This document shows, one piece after another, positions 26,622 to 35,463 of a stretch of 64,000 nucleotides of DNA. The stretch comes from Lysobacterales bacterium. GTDB taxonomy: Bacteria; Pseudomonadota; Gammaproteobacteria; Xanthomonadales; UBA2363. Both the position numbers and the translations under genes were made by a program. The notes beneath the pieces were generated by a model. The model did no database searches and was not told the origin of the DNA. It worked only from the letters and a program-made list of their open reading frames with translations. The stretch is from contig JAHCAT010000001.1 in assembly GCA_019634735.1 (NCBI GenBank), forward strand, positions 124,001-188,000. Reading direction: 5' to 3'. Each line of letters begins with the position of its first letter. Position 1 is the first letter of the stretch.

Positions 26622-27983
26622 ATGACGAAACGAGCCGGTCCACCCCGACACGCGTTCGCCGGGGTCCTGGCGTGCCTTGTGGGATTCCTTCTGCCCGTAT
26701 CGGCGGCCTGGGCTCAAGTGCCGTCCGACCTGCAGCTCGTCCAGGTCGCCAGCGGACTGGGCCGGCCGATCGCGGTTCGCCACGCTGGCGACGGCAGCGG
26801 CCGGCTGTTCGTGGTCGACGTCGACGGTCGCATCCGGACCATCCGCAATGGCAGCCCGCTGGCCACCCCGTTCCTGGCCATCGGCGGCAGCGCCAGCCCG
26901 CCACCATTCGGCTTCGGCCTGGGCGGCGAGGGCGGCCTGTTGGGTCTGGCCTTCCACCCGCAGTTCGTGGCCAACGGCCGCGTCTACGTCTACTACACCG
27001 ACGCGCAGTCGGATGGCGTGCTGGCCCGCTATACCGTGCTGCCGGGCGATCCCGACCGCCTCGACCCGGCCAGCGTCCAGGTGCTGCTGCGCATCGATTC
27101 GGACACCACCTACCACAAGGGCGGCGACCTGCACTTCGGTCCGGACGGCTACCTGTACCTGTCGGTCGGCGACGGCGGCGGCGGCATCAGCCTGGATACC
27201 TGCAACCGGGCGCAGTCGCTGTCGCCGGCCGACCTGGCAGCCAACGACGGCAACGACCCGGACTGTCCCGCCGACGCCAGTTTCACCGGCACCGGCGGCA
27301 ACCCGGATTCGCGCGCGCTGCAGGGCAAGCTGCTGCGCATCGACGTCGATGCGGTGACGCCGGCGGGTGGCAATGAGCTGTGCGCGTCGGCACCGGACGG
27401 CTCGGCCGGCTATGCGATACCGGTGGACAACCCGTTCGCCGGCACGGCGGGTGGCCCGGGCCGCTGCGACGAGATCTGGGCCTACGGACTGCGCAACCCC
27501 TATCGCTTCAGCTTCGACCGTCACACCGGCGACCTGCTGGTCGGCGACGTCGGCGAGGGCGAGCGCGAGGAGATCGACTGGCTGCCTGCGGGGCAGGGCG
27601 GGCAGAACTTCGGCTGGCCGATGTGCGAGGGCACCCTTGGCAACTGCCCTGGCACGGTGGCGCCGGTCCTGGAGTACAGCCATGCCAGCAACGGGCCGCC
27701 GTGCACCTCGGTGACCGGCGGATTCCGCTATCGGGGCGCCATCAACGGCCTGCGCGGGCTCTACGTGGCCAGCGACTACTGCACCGGCCGCCTGCGCTTC
27801 GCAAGGCGCGTCGGATCCGGCTGGCAGTTCGTGCAGACCGGTGCCGCCGGTCCCTTCCTCGAGCACGCCGGTTTCGGCGAGGGCGAGGACGGCGCGCTCT
27901 ACCTCGCGCTGATCGAAAGCGGCCGTCTGCTGCGCTTCAGCGCCGCGGGCCAGGACGGCCTGTTCGGCTACGGATTCGACTGA
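26622..27983 (+). CDS. Secreted PQQ-dependent sugar dehydrogenase-like protein
   Basis: A 453-residue protein with a signal peptide ending VSAAWAQ and a six-bladed propeller of the soluble glucose/sorbosone dehydrogenase family. Hallmarks are GEGGLLGLAFHPQF, YHKGGDLHFGPDGYLYLSVG, EIWAYGLRNPYRFSFD and GDVGEGEREEIDWL; His and Arg residues in these blocks line the PQQ pocket in relatives. It would act in the periplasm on a sugar or other alcohol. Substrate is unknown, and some family members lack dehydrogenase activity. The C-terminus reads GLFGYGFD. AGGGAG precedes the ATG. Confidence 0.87.
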   Translation: MTKRAGPPRHAFAGVLACLVGFLLPVSAAWAQVPSDLQLVQVASGLGRPIAVRHAGDGSGRLFVVDVDGRIRTIRNGSPLATPFLAIGGSASPPPFGFGLGGEGGLLGLAFHPQFVANGRVYVYYTDAQSDGVLARYTVLPGDPDRLDPASVQVLLRIDSDTTYHKGGDLHFGPDGYLYLSVGDGGGGISLDTCNRAQSLSPADLAANDGNDPDCPADASFTGTGGNPDSRALQGKLLRIDVDAVTPAGGNELCASAPDGSAGYAIPVDNPFAGTAGGPGRCDEIWAYGLRNPYRFSFDRHTGDLLVGDVGEGEREEIDWLPAGQGGQNFGWPMCEGTLGNCPGTVAPVLEYSHASNGPPCTSVTGGFRYRGAINGLRGLYVASDYCTGRLRFARRVGSGWQFVQTGAAGPFLEHAGFGEGEDGALYLALIESGRLLRFSAAGQDGLFGYGFD

Positions 27984-28074
27984 GCGTCGGCGACATGCGC
28001 TGTGCCGGGACCAACGGCCCATGTCGCCAGCGGGCGCCTGTGCCAGTCTGGTTTTCGTCTTTTGGAGCGCCGCC

Positions 28075-28284
28075 ATGAATGTCCTGGTCGTCCTGCTGCT
28101 GTGGGCCATCGTCCTGGTCCTGGCCTGGCCCCTGGCCTTGCTGATCCTGGTGCTGTGGCCGCTGCTGTGGCTGCTGTCGATCCCGTTCCGCATCGTCGGT
28201 TCGCTGATGGACGCCCTGCTGGCCTTCGTCCGCCAACTGCTGTTCCTCCCGGCCCGTCTGCTCGGTCACCGCGACCGGCGGTAG
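28075..28284 (+). CDS. Small hydrophobic membrane protein
   Basis: A 69-residue protein from the ATG at 28075 (TTTGGAG lies 9 bases upstream; an in-frame ATG at 28021 has no such site). Two hydrophobic segments, VLVVLLLWAIVLVLAWPLAL and LILVLWPLLWLLSIPF, are followed by an amphipathic segment and a basic end (GHRDRR). No family is recognised. It is directly followed by a 7-base tandem repeat. Confidence 0.65.
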   Translation: MNVLVVLLLWAIVLVLAWPLALLILVLWPLLWLLSIPFRIVGSLMDALLAFVRQLLFLPARLLGHRDRR

Positions 28285-28406
28285 CGGGACTCGGGACTCG
28301 GGACTCGGGACTCGGGACTCGGGACTCGGGACTCGGGACTCGGGACTCGGGACTCGGGACTCGGGACTCGGGACTCGGGACTCGGGACTCGGGACTCGGG
28401 ACTCGG
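28285..28406. repeat. Tandem repeat CGGGACT, about 17 copies
   Basis: Perfect 7-base units starting one base after the stop of the small membrane gene. The same unit occurs in the same orientation at 63295-63366, and a related GGGATCA unit at 15181-15454. Confidence 0.96.
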
Positions 28407-28412
28407 AGCCTG

Positions 28413-28470
28413 ATCTGCTCCCCTCTCCCGCGGCGCGGGAGAGGGGCTGGGGGAGAGGGTTGCCTGGACA
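28413..28470. repeat. Palindromic repeat, short copy
   Basis: Hairpin arms CCCCTCTCCCGC and GCGGGAGAGGGG around GG, followed by CTGGGGGAGAGGG. It is the core of the composite repeats at 15560, 23880 and 63065-63650, again next to a 7-base array. Confidence 0.85.
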
Positions 28471-28596
28471 GGGCGCAGACCTGGTCACTTGCCGCGCACC
28501 CTGCGGATAGGGGGCGTTGCCGAGCCCAGCTCCCGTGAACGCCGCCCCAGTCCTGCCGCCCGGCGCGCGCCCTTCCGTCACCACGACCATCGCCGC

Positions 28597-28625
28597 TTGA
28601 CAACGCCGCCGCACGTTCCTACGCT
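28597..28625 (+). promoter_or_regulatory. Predicted sigma-70 promoter of the his operon
   Basis: TTGACA at 28597-28602, a 17-base spacer and TACGCT at 28620-28625, 35 bases ahead of the YerC-like gene. The -35 is a full match to consensus; the -10 matches at three positions. Two direct ATTAAC hexamers lie between it and the start codon (28635-28656) and could be a regulator site. Confidence 0.5.
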
Positions 28626-28659
28626 GTGCAACGTATTAACGCACTATCACATTAACTTC

Positions 28660-28980
28660 ATGAAACGCCGCTCGCTGACGCCCGAACTCCCGGACGACGA
28701 TGCCGAGGCCCGCCTGTGCCGGGCTTTCCTGTCGTTGCGCACCGTTCCCGAAGTGCGCGCCTTCCTGTCCGACCTGTGCACGCCAGCCGAGCGCGAGGCC
28801 ATGCGCGATCGCTGGTGCGTGGTGCCGCACCTGCTCGCCGGCGAGCCCTACCGGGAAATCCACGAACACACCGCCGTAAGCATCACCACCATCGGCCGCG
28901 TCGCGCGCACCCTTGCCGAGGGAGCCGGGGGCTACCGGCTTGCGGCGAACCGCGGCAAGCCGCGCGCCGCCCGCACCTGA
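28660..28980 (+). CDS. YerC/YecD-type TrpR-like regulator, first gene of the his operon
   Basis: A 106-residue DNA-binding protein of the TrpR superfamily (YerC/YecD branch). The ATG at 28660 (MKRRSLTPE) is chosen because the family begins shortly before LCRAFLSLRTVPEVRAFLSDL; the open frame further upstream is repeat DNA. The core CTPAEREAMRDRW and a helix-turn-helix (GEPYREIHEHTAVSITTIGR) are intact. YerC-like genes head his operons in many Xanthomonadales and Firmicutes, so it may control this operon. It ends 16 bases before hisG. Confidence 0.88.
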   Translation: MKRRSLTPELPDDDAEARLCRAFLSLRTVPEVRAFLSDLCTPAEREAMRDRWCVVPHLLAGEPYREIHEHTAVSITTIGRVARTLAEGAGGYRLAANRGKPRAART

Positions 28981-28996
28981 CCTGGAACCTCCCGCC

Positions 28997-29890
28997 ATGA
29001 ATCCTTCCCGCGATCGCCTGCGCATCGCCGTGCAGAAGTCCGGCCGCCTCTCGGAGGCGTCGCTGGATCTGCTGCGCCGCGCCGGCCTGTCCTTCCGCGC
29101 CAGCCGCGACAAGCTGTTCCTGTACGGCGAGAACCTGCCGGTCGACGTGCTGCTGGTCCGCGACGACGACATCCGCGGCCTGCTGCTCGAGGGCAGCTGC
29201 GAACTGGGCATGGTCGGCCGCAACGTGCTCGACGAGCAGCGCCTGACCGGTGCCGGCGCGGCCTCGCCGCAGGTGTGCACGGCGCTGGGCTTCGGCCAGT
29301 GCCGGCTGGCCATCGCCGTGCCGGCCGAGTTGCCCTGGGACGGCCCGGCCAGCCTGGCCGGAAGGCGCATCGCCACCTCCTACCCCGGCCTGCTCGGCCA
29401 GTGGCTGCGCGAGCACGGCATCGAGGCCGAGGTGGTGGTGCTGAACGGCTCGGTCGAGATCGCTCCGCGCCTGGGCAAGGCCGAAGCGGTCTGCGACCTG
29501 GTCTCGACCGGTGCGACCCTGGCCGCCAACCAGCTCCGTGAGGTCGAAACGGTGCTGGAGAGCATTGCCGTGCTGGCGCAGTCGCCGCGCCCGCTGCCGC
29601 CGGCCCTGGCCGGCATCGGCGACAGCCTGGTGGCGCGCATCCGCGGCGTGCTCGGTGGCGACGGCGCCCGCCTGCTGATGCTGCGCGCACCGCGTGCGGC
29701 GCTGGCCGAGATCGCCCGTCTGTTGCCCGCGCGCGAAGCGCCCAGCGTGCTGCGCCTGGACGATGCGCCCGACCAGGTCGCCCTGCAGGCGCTGTGCGGG
29801 CGCAGCCTGGACTGGCAGCACCTGGAAGCGCTCAAACGCCTGGGCGCGCACGGCCTGATGGTGCTCAACGTCGAGCAGGTGCTGGCATGA
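28997..29890 (+). CDS. hisG: ATP phosphoribosyltransferase (long form)
   Basis: HisG joins ATP and PRPP in the first committed step of histidine synthesis. The 297 residues equal the long form, which has a C-terminal ACT-like domain for histidine feedback. Typical blocks are RIAVQKSGRLSEASLDLL, VDVLLVRDDDIRGLL, CELGMVGRNVLDE, RIATSYPGLLGQWL and CDLVSTGATLAANQL. The ATG at 28997 is the natural start. Its stop overlaps hisD by ATGA. Confidence 0.95.
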   Translation: MNPSRDRLRIAVQKSGRLSEASLDLLRRAGLSFRASRDKLFLYGENLPVDVLLVRDDDIRGLLLEGSCELGMVGRNVLDEQRLTGAGAASPQVCTALGFGQCRLAIAVPAELPWDGPASLAGRRIATSYPGLLGQWLREHGIEAEVVVLNGSVEIAPRLGKAEAVCDLVSTGATLAANQLREVETVLESIAVLAQSPRPLPPALAGIGDSLVARIRGVLGGDGARLLMLRAPRAALAEIARLLPAREAPSVLRLDDAPDQVALQALCGRSLDWQHLEALKRLGAHGLMVLNVEQVLA

Positions 29891-31203
29891 GGACGATCGA
29901 CTGGGCCGCCCTGGATGCCGCCGGGCGCGCCGGGACCCTGGCGAGGCCTGATCCGGTGCGCGATGCCAGCCTGGTGGAGGGCGTCCGCACCATCCTGGCG
30001 CAGGTCCGCGTCGAGGGCGACGCTGCGCTGCGCGACCTCACCCGGCGCCTGGACGGCGCCGACCTGGACCGCTTCGAGGTCGACGCTGCGCAGTTCGACG
30101 CTGTCGAAGCTGGAGTCGACCCGGTGGTTCGCGCCGCCATGGAACGGGCAATCGACCGCGTGCGCCGCTTCCACGCGCCGCAGGTGCCGCAGCGCCTGCG
30201 CGTGCGCACCGAGCCCGGCGTGCAGTGCGAGTACCTGGTTCGCCCGATCCGCCGGGTCGGCCTGTACGCGCCTGCCGGCAGCGCGCCGTTGCCGTCGACC
30301 GTCTGGATGCTGGCGGTACCCGCAAAGCTGGCCGGCTGCCCCGAGGTGGTGCTGTGCACGCCGCCCGGCCGCGACGGCCGGGTCGATTCCCTGGTCCTGC
30401 TGGCGGCGCGGCTGTGCGGTGTCGACCGCGTGTTCGCCCTGGGCGGCGCCCAGGCGATCGCGGCGATGGCCTACGGCACGCAGCAGGTGCCGCGCTGCGA
30501 CAAGCTGTTCGGCCCCGGCAACGCCTGGGTGACCCAGGCCAAGCTGGCCGTCGCCGGCGACCCCGCCGGCGCCGCCATCGACATGCCGGCCGGTCCCTCC
30601 GAGGTGATGGTGATCGCCGACGACAGCGCCGACCCGGTACTGGTGGCCGCCGACCTGCTCGCGCAGGCCGAGCACGGCGCCGATTCCCAGGTGGTGCTGA
30701 TCAGCCCCGACGTCGGTCTGCTTGAGGCCGTGCAGGCGCAGTGCCGCGCGCAGGCCGCCAGCCTGCCCCGCGCCGACATTGCCGCGGCGGCGCTGGCCCA
30801 TGCCCGTTTCATCCGTGTCGCCGACCTGGAGCAAGCCGCGCAGGTCGCCGAGGACTACGCGCCCGAGCACCTGATCGTCCAGACCCGCAGTCCGCGGGCG
30901 CTGCTGCCGCGCATCCACAGCGCCGGCAGCGTGTTCCTGGGCCCGTGGTCGCCTGAGACGGTCGGCGACTATTGCGCCGGCCCCAACCACGTGCTGCCGA
31001 CCCTGGGCTTCGCGCGCGCCTGGAGCGGCGTCGGTGTCGCCAGTTTCGTGCGCCGGATGAGCGTGCTGGAACTCAGCGCCGACGGCCTGGCCCGGATCGG
31101 CCCGGACGCCGCCGTGCTGGCGCGCGCCGAGCGCCTGGAGGCGCATGCCCGCGCGGTCGACCTGCGCCTGGCCCGGGACGGGCAGGGGAGCGCCGCGGCA
31201 TGA
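29887..31203 (+). CDS. hisD: Histidinol dehydrogenase
   Basis: A zinc enzyme that oxidises histidinol twice to histidine with NAD; last steps of the pathway. 438 residues, normal length. Landmarks are VGLYAPAGSAPLPSTVWM, FALGGAQAIAAMAYGT, LFGPGNAWVTQAKL, DMPAGPSEVMVIADD, LLAQAEHGADSQVVLIS and YAPEHL. The ATG at 29887 overlaps the hisG stop, and the stop overlaps hisC. Confidence 0.96.
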   Translation: MRTIDWAALDAAGRAGTLARPDPVRDASLVEGVRTILAQVRVEGDAALRDLTRRLDGADLDRFEVDAAQFDAVEAGVDPVVRAAMERAIDRVRRFHAPQVPQRLRVRTEPGVQCEYLVRPIRRVGLYAPAGSAPLPSTVWMLAVPAKLAGCPEVVLCTPPGRDGRVDSLVLLAARLCGVDRVFALGGAQAIAAMAYGTQQVPRCDKLFGPGNAWVTQAKLAVAGDPAGAAIDMPAGPSEVMVIADDSADPVLVAADLLAQAEHGADSQVVLISPDVGLLEAVQAQCRAQAASLPRADIAAAALAHARFIRVADLEQAAQVAEDYAPEHLIVQTRSPRALLPRIHSAGSVFLGPWSPETVGDYCAGPNHVLPTLGFARAWSGVGVASFVRRMSVLELSADGLARIGPDAAVLARAERLEAHARAVDLRLARDGQGSAAA

Positions 31204-32264
31204 GCGTGCTCGAGCGCATCCGGCCGGACCTGGCCGGCTTCGTCCCCTATGCCTCGGCGCGCCGCGCCGGGCACCGCGCCGGCATCCGCCTGGACGCCAA
31301 CGAGGCGCCCTGGCTGCAGGCCGGCGACGGCAGCGGATTGAACCGCTATCCGTCGCCGCAGCCGACCGAGCTGCTGGCCGCGCTGGCCGGCCTGTACGGT
31401 GTGCGCCCCGGCCAGGTCTACGCCGGCCGCGGCAGCGACGAGGCCATCGACCTGCTGGTGCGGCTGTTCTGCCGGGCCGGCCGCGACAACGTGGTGACCC
31501 TGGCGCCGACCTTCGGCATGTACCAGGTCGCCGCGTCCCTGCAGGGTGTCGCCCTGCGCCGGCAGACGCTCGACCCGGAACAGGACTTCGCGCTGGACCC
31601 GCAGCGCCTGCTCGACCTGGTCGACGACGACACCCGGCTGGTGTTCCTGTGCTCGCCCAACAACCCCACCGGCACCGACTTCCACGCCCAGGTCGAGCCG
31701 CTGGCGCGCGACCTTGCCGGCCGTGCCCTGCTGGTGGTCGACGAGGCCTACGTCGAGTTCGCCGGTCACGAGGGCGCTGCGGGCCTGCTCGACCGCCACG
31801 AGAACCTGGCGATCCTGCGCACCCTGAGCAAGCTGCACGCCCTGGCCGGTGCCCGGGTCGGCGCCCTGCTGGCGGCCGAGCCGCTGGTCGCACGGATCGC
31901 CGCGATCGCCGCACCGTATCCGCTGCCGGCGCCCAGCGTCGCCGCCGCGCTGGCCGCGCTGGCGCCGCCGGCGCTGGCACGCACCCTGGCGCTGCGCGAC
32001 GGCCTGCTCGCCGAGCGCGAGCGGGTGCGTGCGGCGCTGGCCGCGTTGCCCGGCATCGACCGGGTCTGGCCCTCGGCCGGCAACTTCCTGCTGCTGCGTT
32101 GCCACGATGCCGGCGCGACCTTCGCGCGCGCGCTGGCTGGCGACGTGCTGCTGCGCGATGTCTCAGGCCAGCCCGGCCTGGCCGGCTGCCTGCGCGCCAG
32201 CATCGGCACGCGCGCCGACAACGACGCCCTGCTGGCGGCGCTGGCGGACGGGGTGCCGGCATGA
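31200..32264 (+). CDS. hisC: Histidinol-phosphate aminotransferase
   Basis: A PLP enzyme that transfers an amino group from glutamate to imidazole acetol phosphate. 354 residues. The substrate loop LDANEAPWL, the cofactor segment CSPNNPTGTDF and VVDEAYVEFAG, and the PLP lysine in RTLSKLHALAGARVG (Lys211) are all present. The start is coupled to hisD (ATGA) and the stop to hisB. Confidence 0.95.
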   Translation: MSVLERIRPDLAGFVPYASARRAGHRAGIRLDANEAPWLQAGDGSGLNRYPSPQPTELLAALAGLYGVRPGQVYAGRGSDEAIDLLVRLFCRAGRDNVVTLAPTFGMYQVAASLQGVALRRQTLDPEQDFALDPQRLLDLVDDDTRLVFLCSPNNPTGTDFHAQVEPLARDLAGRALLVVDEAYVEFAGHEGAAGLLDRHENLAILRTLSKLHALAGARVGALLAAEPLVARIAAIAAPYPLPAPSVAAALAALAPPALARTLALRDGLLAERERVRAALAALPGIDRVWPSAGNFLLLRCHDAGATFARALAGDVLLRDVSGQPGLAGCLRASIGTRADNDALLAALADGVPA

Positions 32265-33331
32265 ACGCGCCGGCCGTGCTGTTCGTCGACCGCGACGGCA
32301 CCCTGATCCAGGAGCCGCCGGACCAGCAGATCGACGCCTACGAGAAGTTCGCGATGGTGCCCGGCGCGATCTCGGCGCTGCGCCGCCTGCGCGAGGCCGG
32401 CTACCGGCTGGTCATGGTCAGCAACCAGGACGGCCTGGGCACCGTCAGCTTCCCGCAGGCCGCCTTCGAGGGGCCGCAGCGCCTGCTGCTGGACATCCTG
32501 GCCAGCGAGGGCGTGGTGTTCGACGAGATCCTGATCGACCCGACCCTGCCGGACGACCACGCCCCGACACGCAAACCCGGCGTCGGCCTCGTGCGCCACT
32601 ACCTCGGTGCCGACGGCATGGACCGCCGGCGCAGCGCGGTGATCGGCGACCGCGCCACCGACCTGGAGTTCGCCGCCAACCTGGGCGTCGCCGGCTACCG
32701 GCTGGGGCCGGACCTGGACTGGCCAGCGGTGGTGCGCGCCCTGCTGCGGCCGGCCCGCCATGCCCGCGTCGAGCGGCGCACCCGGGAGACCGACATCGTG
32801 GTCGAAGTCGACCTCGATGCGCAGGCGCGGCCGTCGGTGGCGACCGGCATCGGCTTCTTCGACCACATGCTGGAGCAGCTCGGCGTCCATGGCGGCTTCG
32901 CCCTCTCGCTGCGCTGCCGGGGCGACCTTGAGATCGACGAACACCACACCGTCGAGGACTGCGCCCTGGCCCTCGGCCAGGCGCTGCGCCAGGCCCTGGG
33001 CGAGCGCCGCGGCATCGGCCGCTACGGCTTCACCACGCCGATGGACGAGGCGCTGGCCCAGGTCGCGCTGGACCTGTCCGGGCGCGCCGCCTTCGTGTTC
33101 GAGGGCGGGTTCGATCGCGAGCGCGTCGGCGGCCTGGCCACCGAGATTGTGCCGCACTTCTTCCGTAGCCTGGCCGAGGCCCTGGGCGCCAGCCTGCACA
33201 TGTCCGTGCGCGGCGACAACGACCACCACCGGGTCGAGGCCTGCTTCAAGGCGACCGGCCGGGTCCTGCGCCAGGCATTCCGCCGCGACGGCGACGAGGC
33301 CACGGTGCCGAGCAGCAAGGGCGTGCTGTGA
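32261..33331 (+). CDS. hisB: Bifunctional histidinol-phosphatase / imidazoleglycerol-phosphate dehydratase
   Basis: A 356-residue fusion. Residues 1 to ~165 are a HAD phosphatase with the nucleophile motif FVDRDGTLI and the Cys/Asp-rich middle replaced by PTLPDDHAPTRKP; residues ~168 to 356 are the dehydratase with GIGFFDHMLEQLGVHG, DEHHTVEDCALALGQAL and RGDNDHHRVEACFKA, which hold the Mn-binding His residues. The fusion is characteristic of gammaproteobacteria and relatives. The usual zinc-finger Cys of the phosphatase are not evident in this copy (one would expect CxH-type ligands), which is a small oddity. Confidence 0.94.
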   Translation: MNAPAVLFVDRDGTLIQEPPDQQIDAYEKFAMVPGAISALRRLREAGYRLVMVSNQDGLGTVSFPQAAFEGPQRLLLDILASEGVVFDEILIDPTLPDDHAPTRKPGVGLVRHYLGADGMDRRRSAVIGDRATDLEFAANLGVAGYRLGPDLDWPAVVRALLRPARHARVERRTRETDIVVEVDLDAQARPSVATGIGFFDHMLEQLGVHGGFALSLRCRGDLEIDEHHTVEDCALALGQALRQALGERRGIGRYGFTTPMDEALAQVALDLSGRAAFVFEGGFDRERVGGLATEIVPHFFRSLAEALGASLHMSVRGDNDHHRVEACFKATGRVLRQAFRRDGDEATVPSSKGVL

Positions 33332-33933
33332 GCGCCGTGCCCGACCTGGTCGTGGTGCCGGTGGGCGGCGCCAACTTCGGCTCCTTGGCGCGCGCCTTCG
33401 AGCGGGTCGGCGCGACGCCGCGGTTCAGCGCCGAACCGGCCGACCTGCGACGCGCCTCGCACGTGGTGCTGCCCGGCGTCGGCGCCGCCGCGGCGGCGAT
33501 GCCGGCGCTGCGCAGCCAGCGCCTGGCCGAGCTGCTGGCAGGGCTGCGCGTGCCTCTGCTCGGCATCTGCCTGGGCATGCAGTTGCTGTTCGAGCACAGC
33601 GCCGAGGGCGAGGTGCCCCTGCTCGGCCTGCTGCCCGGCCGCGTCGAACGCCTGCCGGCGGCACCGTCCTGGCCGCACATGGGCTGGACCACGCTGACCG
33701 CCACCGCGGCGGGACGCGGGCATCCGTTGCTGGCCGGCATCGGTGCCAACGACTGGTTCTATTTCGTGCACGGCTATGCCGCCTCGACCTCGTCCTCGAC
33801 CCTGGCCAGCGCCGACCATGGCGGCGCCTTCAGCGCCGTGGTCGGCGCCGGCAATCGGCTGGGCGTGCAGTTCCACCCGGAGAAGTCCGCGGCGGCCGGT
33901 CGCCGCCTGCTCCGCAATTTCCTCGACCTGTGA
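33328..33933 (+). CDS. hisH: Imidazole glycerol phosphate synthase, glutaminase subunit
   Basis: Class I amidotransferase that supplies ammonia to HisF. 201 residues from a GTG that overlaps the hisB stop (GTGA). The oxyanion and nucleophile segment LLGICLGMQLLFEHS holds the catalytic Cys, and GVQFHPEKS the catalytic His-x-Glu. HVVLPGVGA is the N-terminal signature. Confidence 0.95.
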   Translation: MSAVPDLVVVPVGGANFGSLARAFERVGATPRFSAEPADLRRASHVVLPGVGAAAAAMPALRSQRLAELLAGLRVPLLGICLGMQLLFEHSAEGEVPLLGLLPGRVERLPAAPSWPHMGWTTLTATAAGRGHPLLAGIGANDWFYFVHGYAASTSSSTLASADHGGAFSAVVGAGNRLGVQFHPEKSAAAGRRLLRNFLDL

Positions 33934-34673
33934 TCATCCTGCCCGCCATCGACCTGCGCGGCGGCCGCGTCGTGCGCCTGAGCCAGGGCGACTTCGCGCG
34001 CGAGCGCCGCTTCGACACCGACCCGGTGCGCCTGGCCCGCCTGTACGCGCAGGCCGGCGCGCGCCGCCTGCACGCCGTCGACCTGGACGGCGCGCGTGCC
34101 GGCGAACCTGCGCAATTGCCGCTGCTGCAGGCCCTGGCCGACACTGGTCTGGCCGTGCAATGGGGCGGCGGCGTGCGCTGCCAGGCCGACATCGAGGCGG
34201 TGCTGGCGGCCGGCGCCCGGCGCGTGGTGGTCGGCAGCATGGCGGTGCGCGAGCCCGGCCGCTTCGCGCAATGGCTGGGTCGCTACGGCGACCGCCTGGT
34301 GCTGGCGCTGGACCTGCGCGCCGACGACGCGGGCCGCTGGCAACCCACTGCCGACGCCTGGCAGGCCAGTGTGGATCGCGACATCGAGGCCCTGCTCGAT
34401 GGTTTCGCCGCTGCCGGCCTGCGCTGGGTTCTGAGCACCGACATCGCCCGCGACGGCATGGCTGGCGGCCCGAACCTGGACCTGTACGCCTGGCTGGCCG
34501 GCCGCTGGCCGACCCTGGCGGTGATCGCCTCGGGCGGCGTGCGCAACGAGACGGACGTGCAGGCCCTTGCAGGCACCGGCGCCGCCGCCTGCGTCGCCGG
34601 CACCGCGCTGCTGGAAGGCACCCTGCCCACCGCGTCGCTGGCCGGCCATGCCGGCCCGGCCTGGGCGGACTGA
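33930..34673 (+). CDS. hisA: ProFAR isomerase (HisA)
   Basis: A TIM-barrel isomerase acting on phosphoribosylformimino-AICAR-phosphate. 247 residues from a GTG overlapping the hisH stop, reading [21 protein letters not shown]. Catalytic Asp residues lie in [10 protein letters not shown] and in [10 protein letters not shown]; the phosphate loops are [11 protein letters not shown] and [12 protein letters not shown]. The stop is 10 bases before hisF, the only real gap in the his operon after hisG. Confidence 0.95.
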   Translation: MIILPAIDLRGGRVVRLSQGDFARERRFDTDPVRLARLYAQAGARRLHAVDLDGARAGEPAQLPLLQALADTGLAVQWGGGVRCQADIEAVLAAGARRVVVGSMAVREPGRFAQWLGRYGDRLVLALDLRADDAGRWQPTADAWQASVDRDIEALLDGFAAAGLRWVLSTDIARDGMAGGPNLDLYAWLAGRWPTLAVIASGGVRNETDVQALAGTGAAACVAGTALLEGTLPTASLAGHAGPAWAD

Positions 34674-34683
34674 AGGCCCGGCC

Positions 34684-35463
34684 ATGCCCGCCCTGCGCCT
34701 GATTCCCTGCCTGGACGTCGCCGACGGCGTGGTCGTCAAGGGCGTGCGCTTCCGCGACCACAAGGTGGTCGGCGACATCGTGGCCTTGGCCCGCCGCTAC
34801 GCGGCCGAGGGCGCCGACGAGCTGGTCTTCTACGACATCACCGCCAGCCCCGACGGCCGGCGCGTGGACACCGACTGGGTGCGCCGGGTCGCCGACGAGC
34901 TGGACATCCCGTTCTGCGTGGCCGGCGGCATCCGCAGCGTCGACGATGCCGCGGCAGTGCTGGCGTCCGGCGCCGACAAGATCTCGGTGAACAGCCCGGC
35001 GCTGGCCGACCCCGGCCTGATCGACGCGCTGGCGGCGCGCTTCGGCAGCCAGTGCGTGGTGGTCGGCATGGACGTCCGCGACGGCGGCCTGGCGCGCGAC
35101 AGCGGCCGGCCCGAGCGCAGCGGCGACAGCGGCCGTCGCCTGCTCGACTGGGTCGCCGAGGTCGAGTCGCGCGGCGCCGGTGAGATCGTGCTGAACTGCA
35201 TGCGCGCCGACGGCACCCGCGCCGGCTACGACCTCCAGACCACCGCTGCGGTGCGCGCCGCCACCCGGCTGCCCCTGGTCGCCTCCGGTGGCGCCGGCTG
35301 TGCCGCGCATTTTCTCGAGGTGTTCCGCCAGGCCGGCGCCGACGCCGCCCTGGCCGCCAGCATCTTCCACAGCGGCGAACTGCCCCTGCCGGCGCTCAAG
35401 CGCGAACTCGCCGCCGCCGGCCTTGCCATCCGTCCCGTGCCCGCCCCGGAATTGCCGATATGA
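34684..35463 (+). CDS. hisF: Imidazole glycerol phosphate synthase, cyclase subunit
   Basis: TIM-barrel partner of HisH that makes imidazole glycerol phosphate and AICAR. 259 residues. [17 protein letters not shown] carries the catalytic Asp, as does the middle segment [19 protein letters not shown]; phosphate-binding segments are [13 protein letters not shown] and [12 protein letters not shown]. Overlaps hisI by ATGA. Confidence 0.96.
   Translation: MPALRLIPCLDVADGVVVKGVRFRDHKVVGDIVALARRYAAEGADELVFYDITASPDGRRVDTDWVRRVADELDIPFCVAGGIRSVDDAAAVLASGADKISVNSPALADPGLIDALAARFGSQCVVVGMDVRDGGLARDSGRPERSGDSGRRLLDWVAEVESRGAGEIVLNCMRADGTRAGYDLQTTAAVRAATRLPLVASGGAGCAAHFLEVFRQAGADAALAASIFHSGELPLPALKRELAAAGLAIRPVPAPELPI

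Noticed and set aside
28285..28406. Possible CRISPR array
   Set aside because: Units are 7 bases, perfect and back to back, with no spacers and no cas genes.
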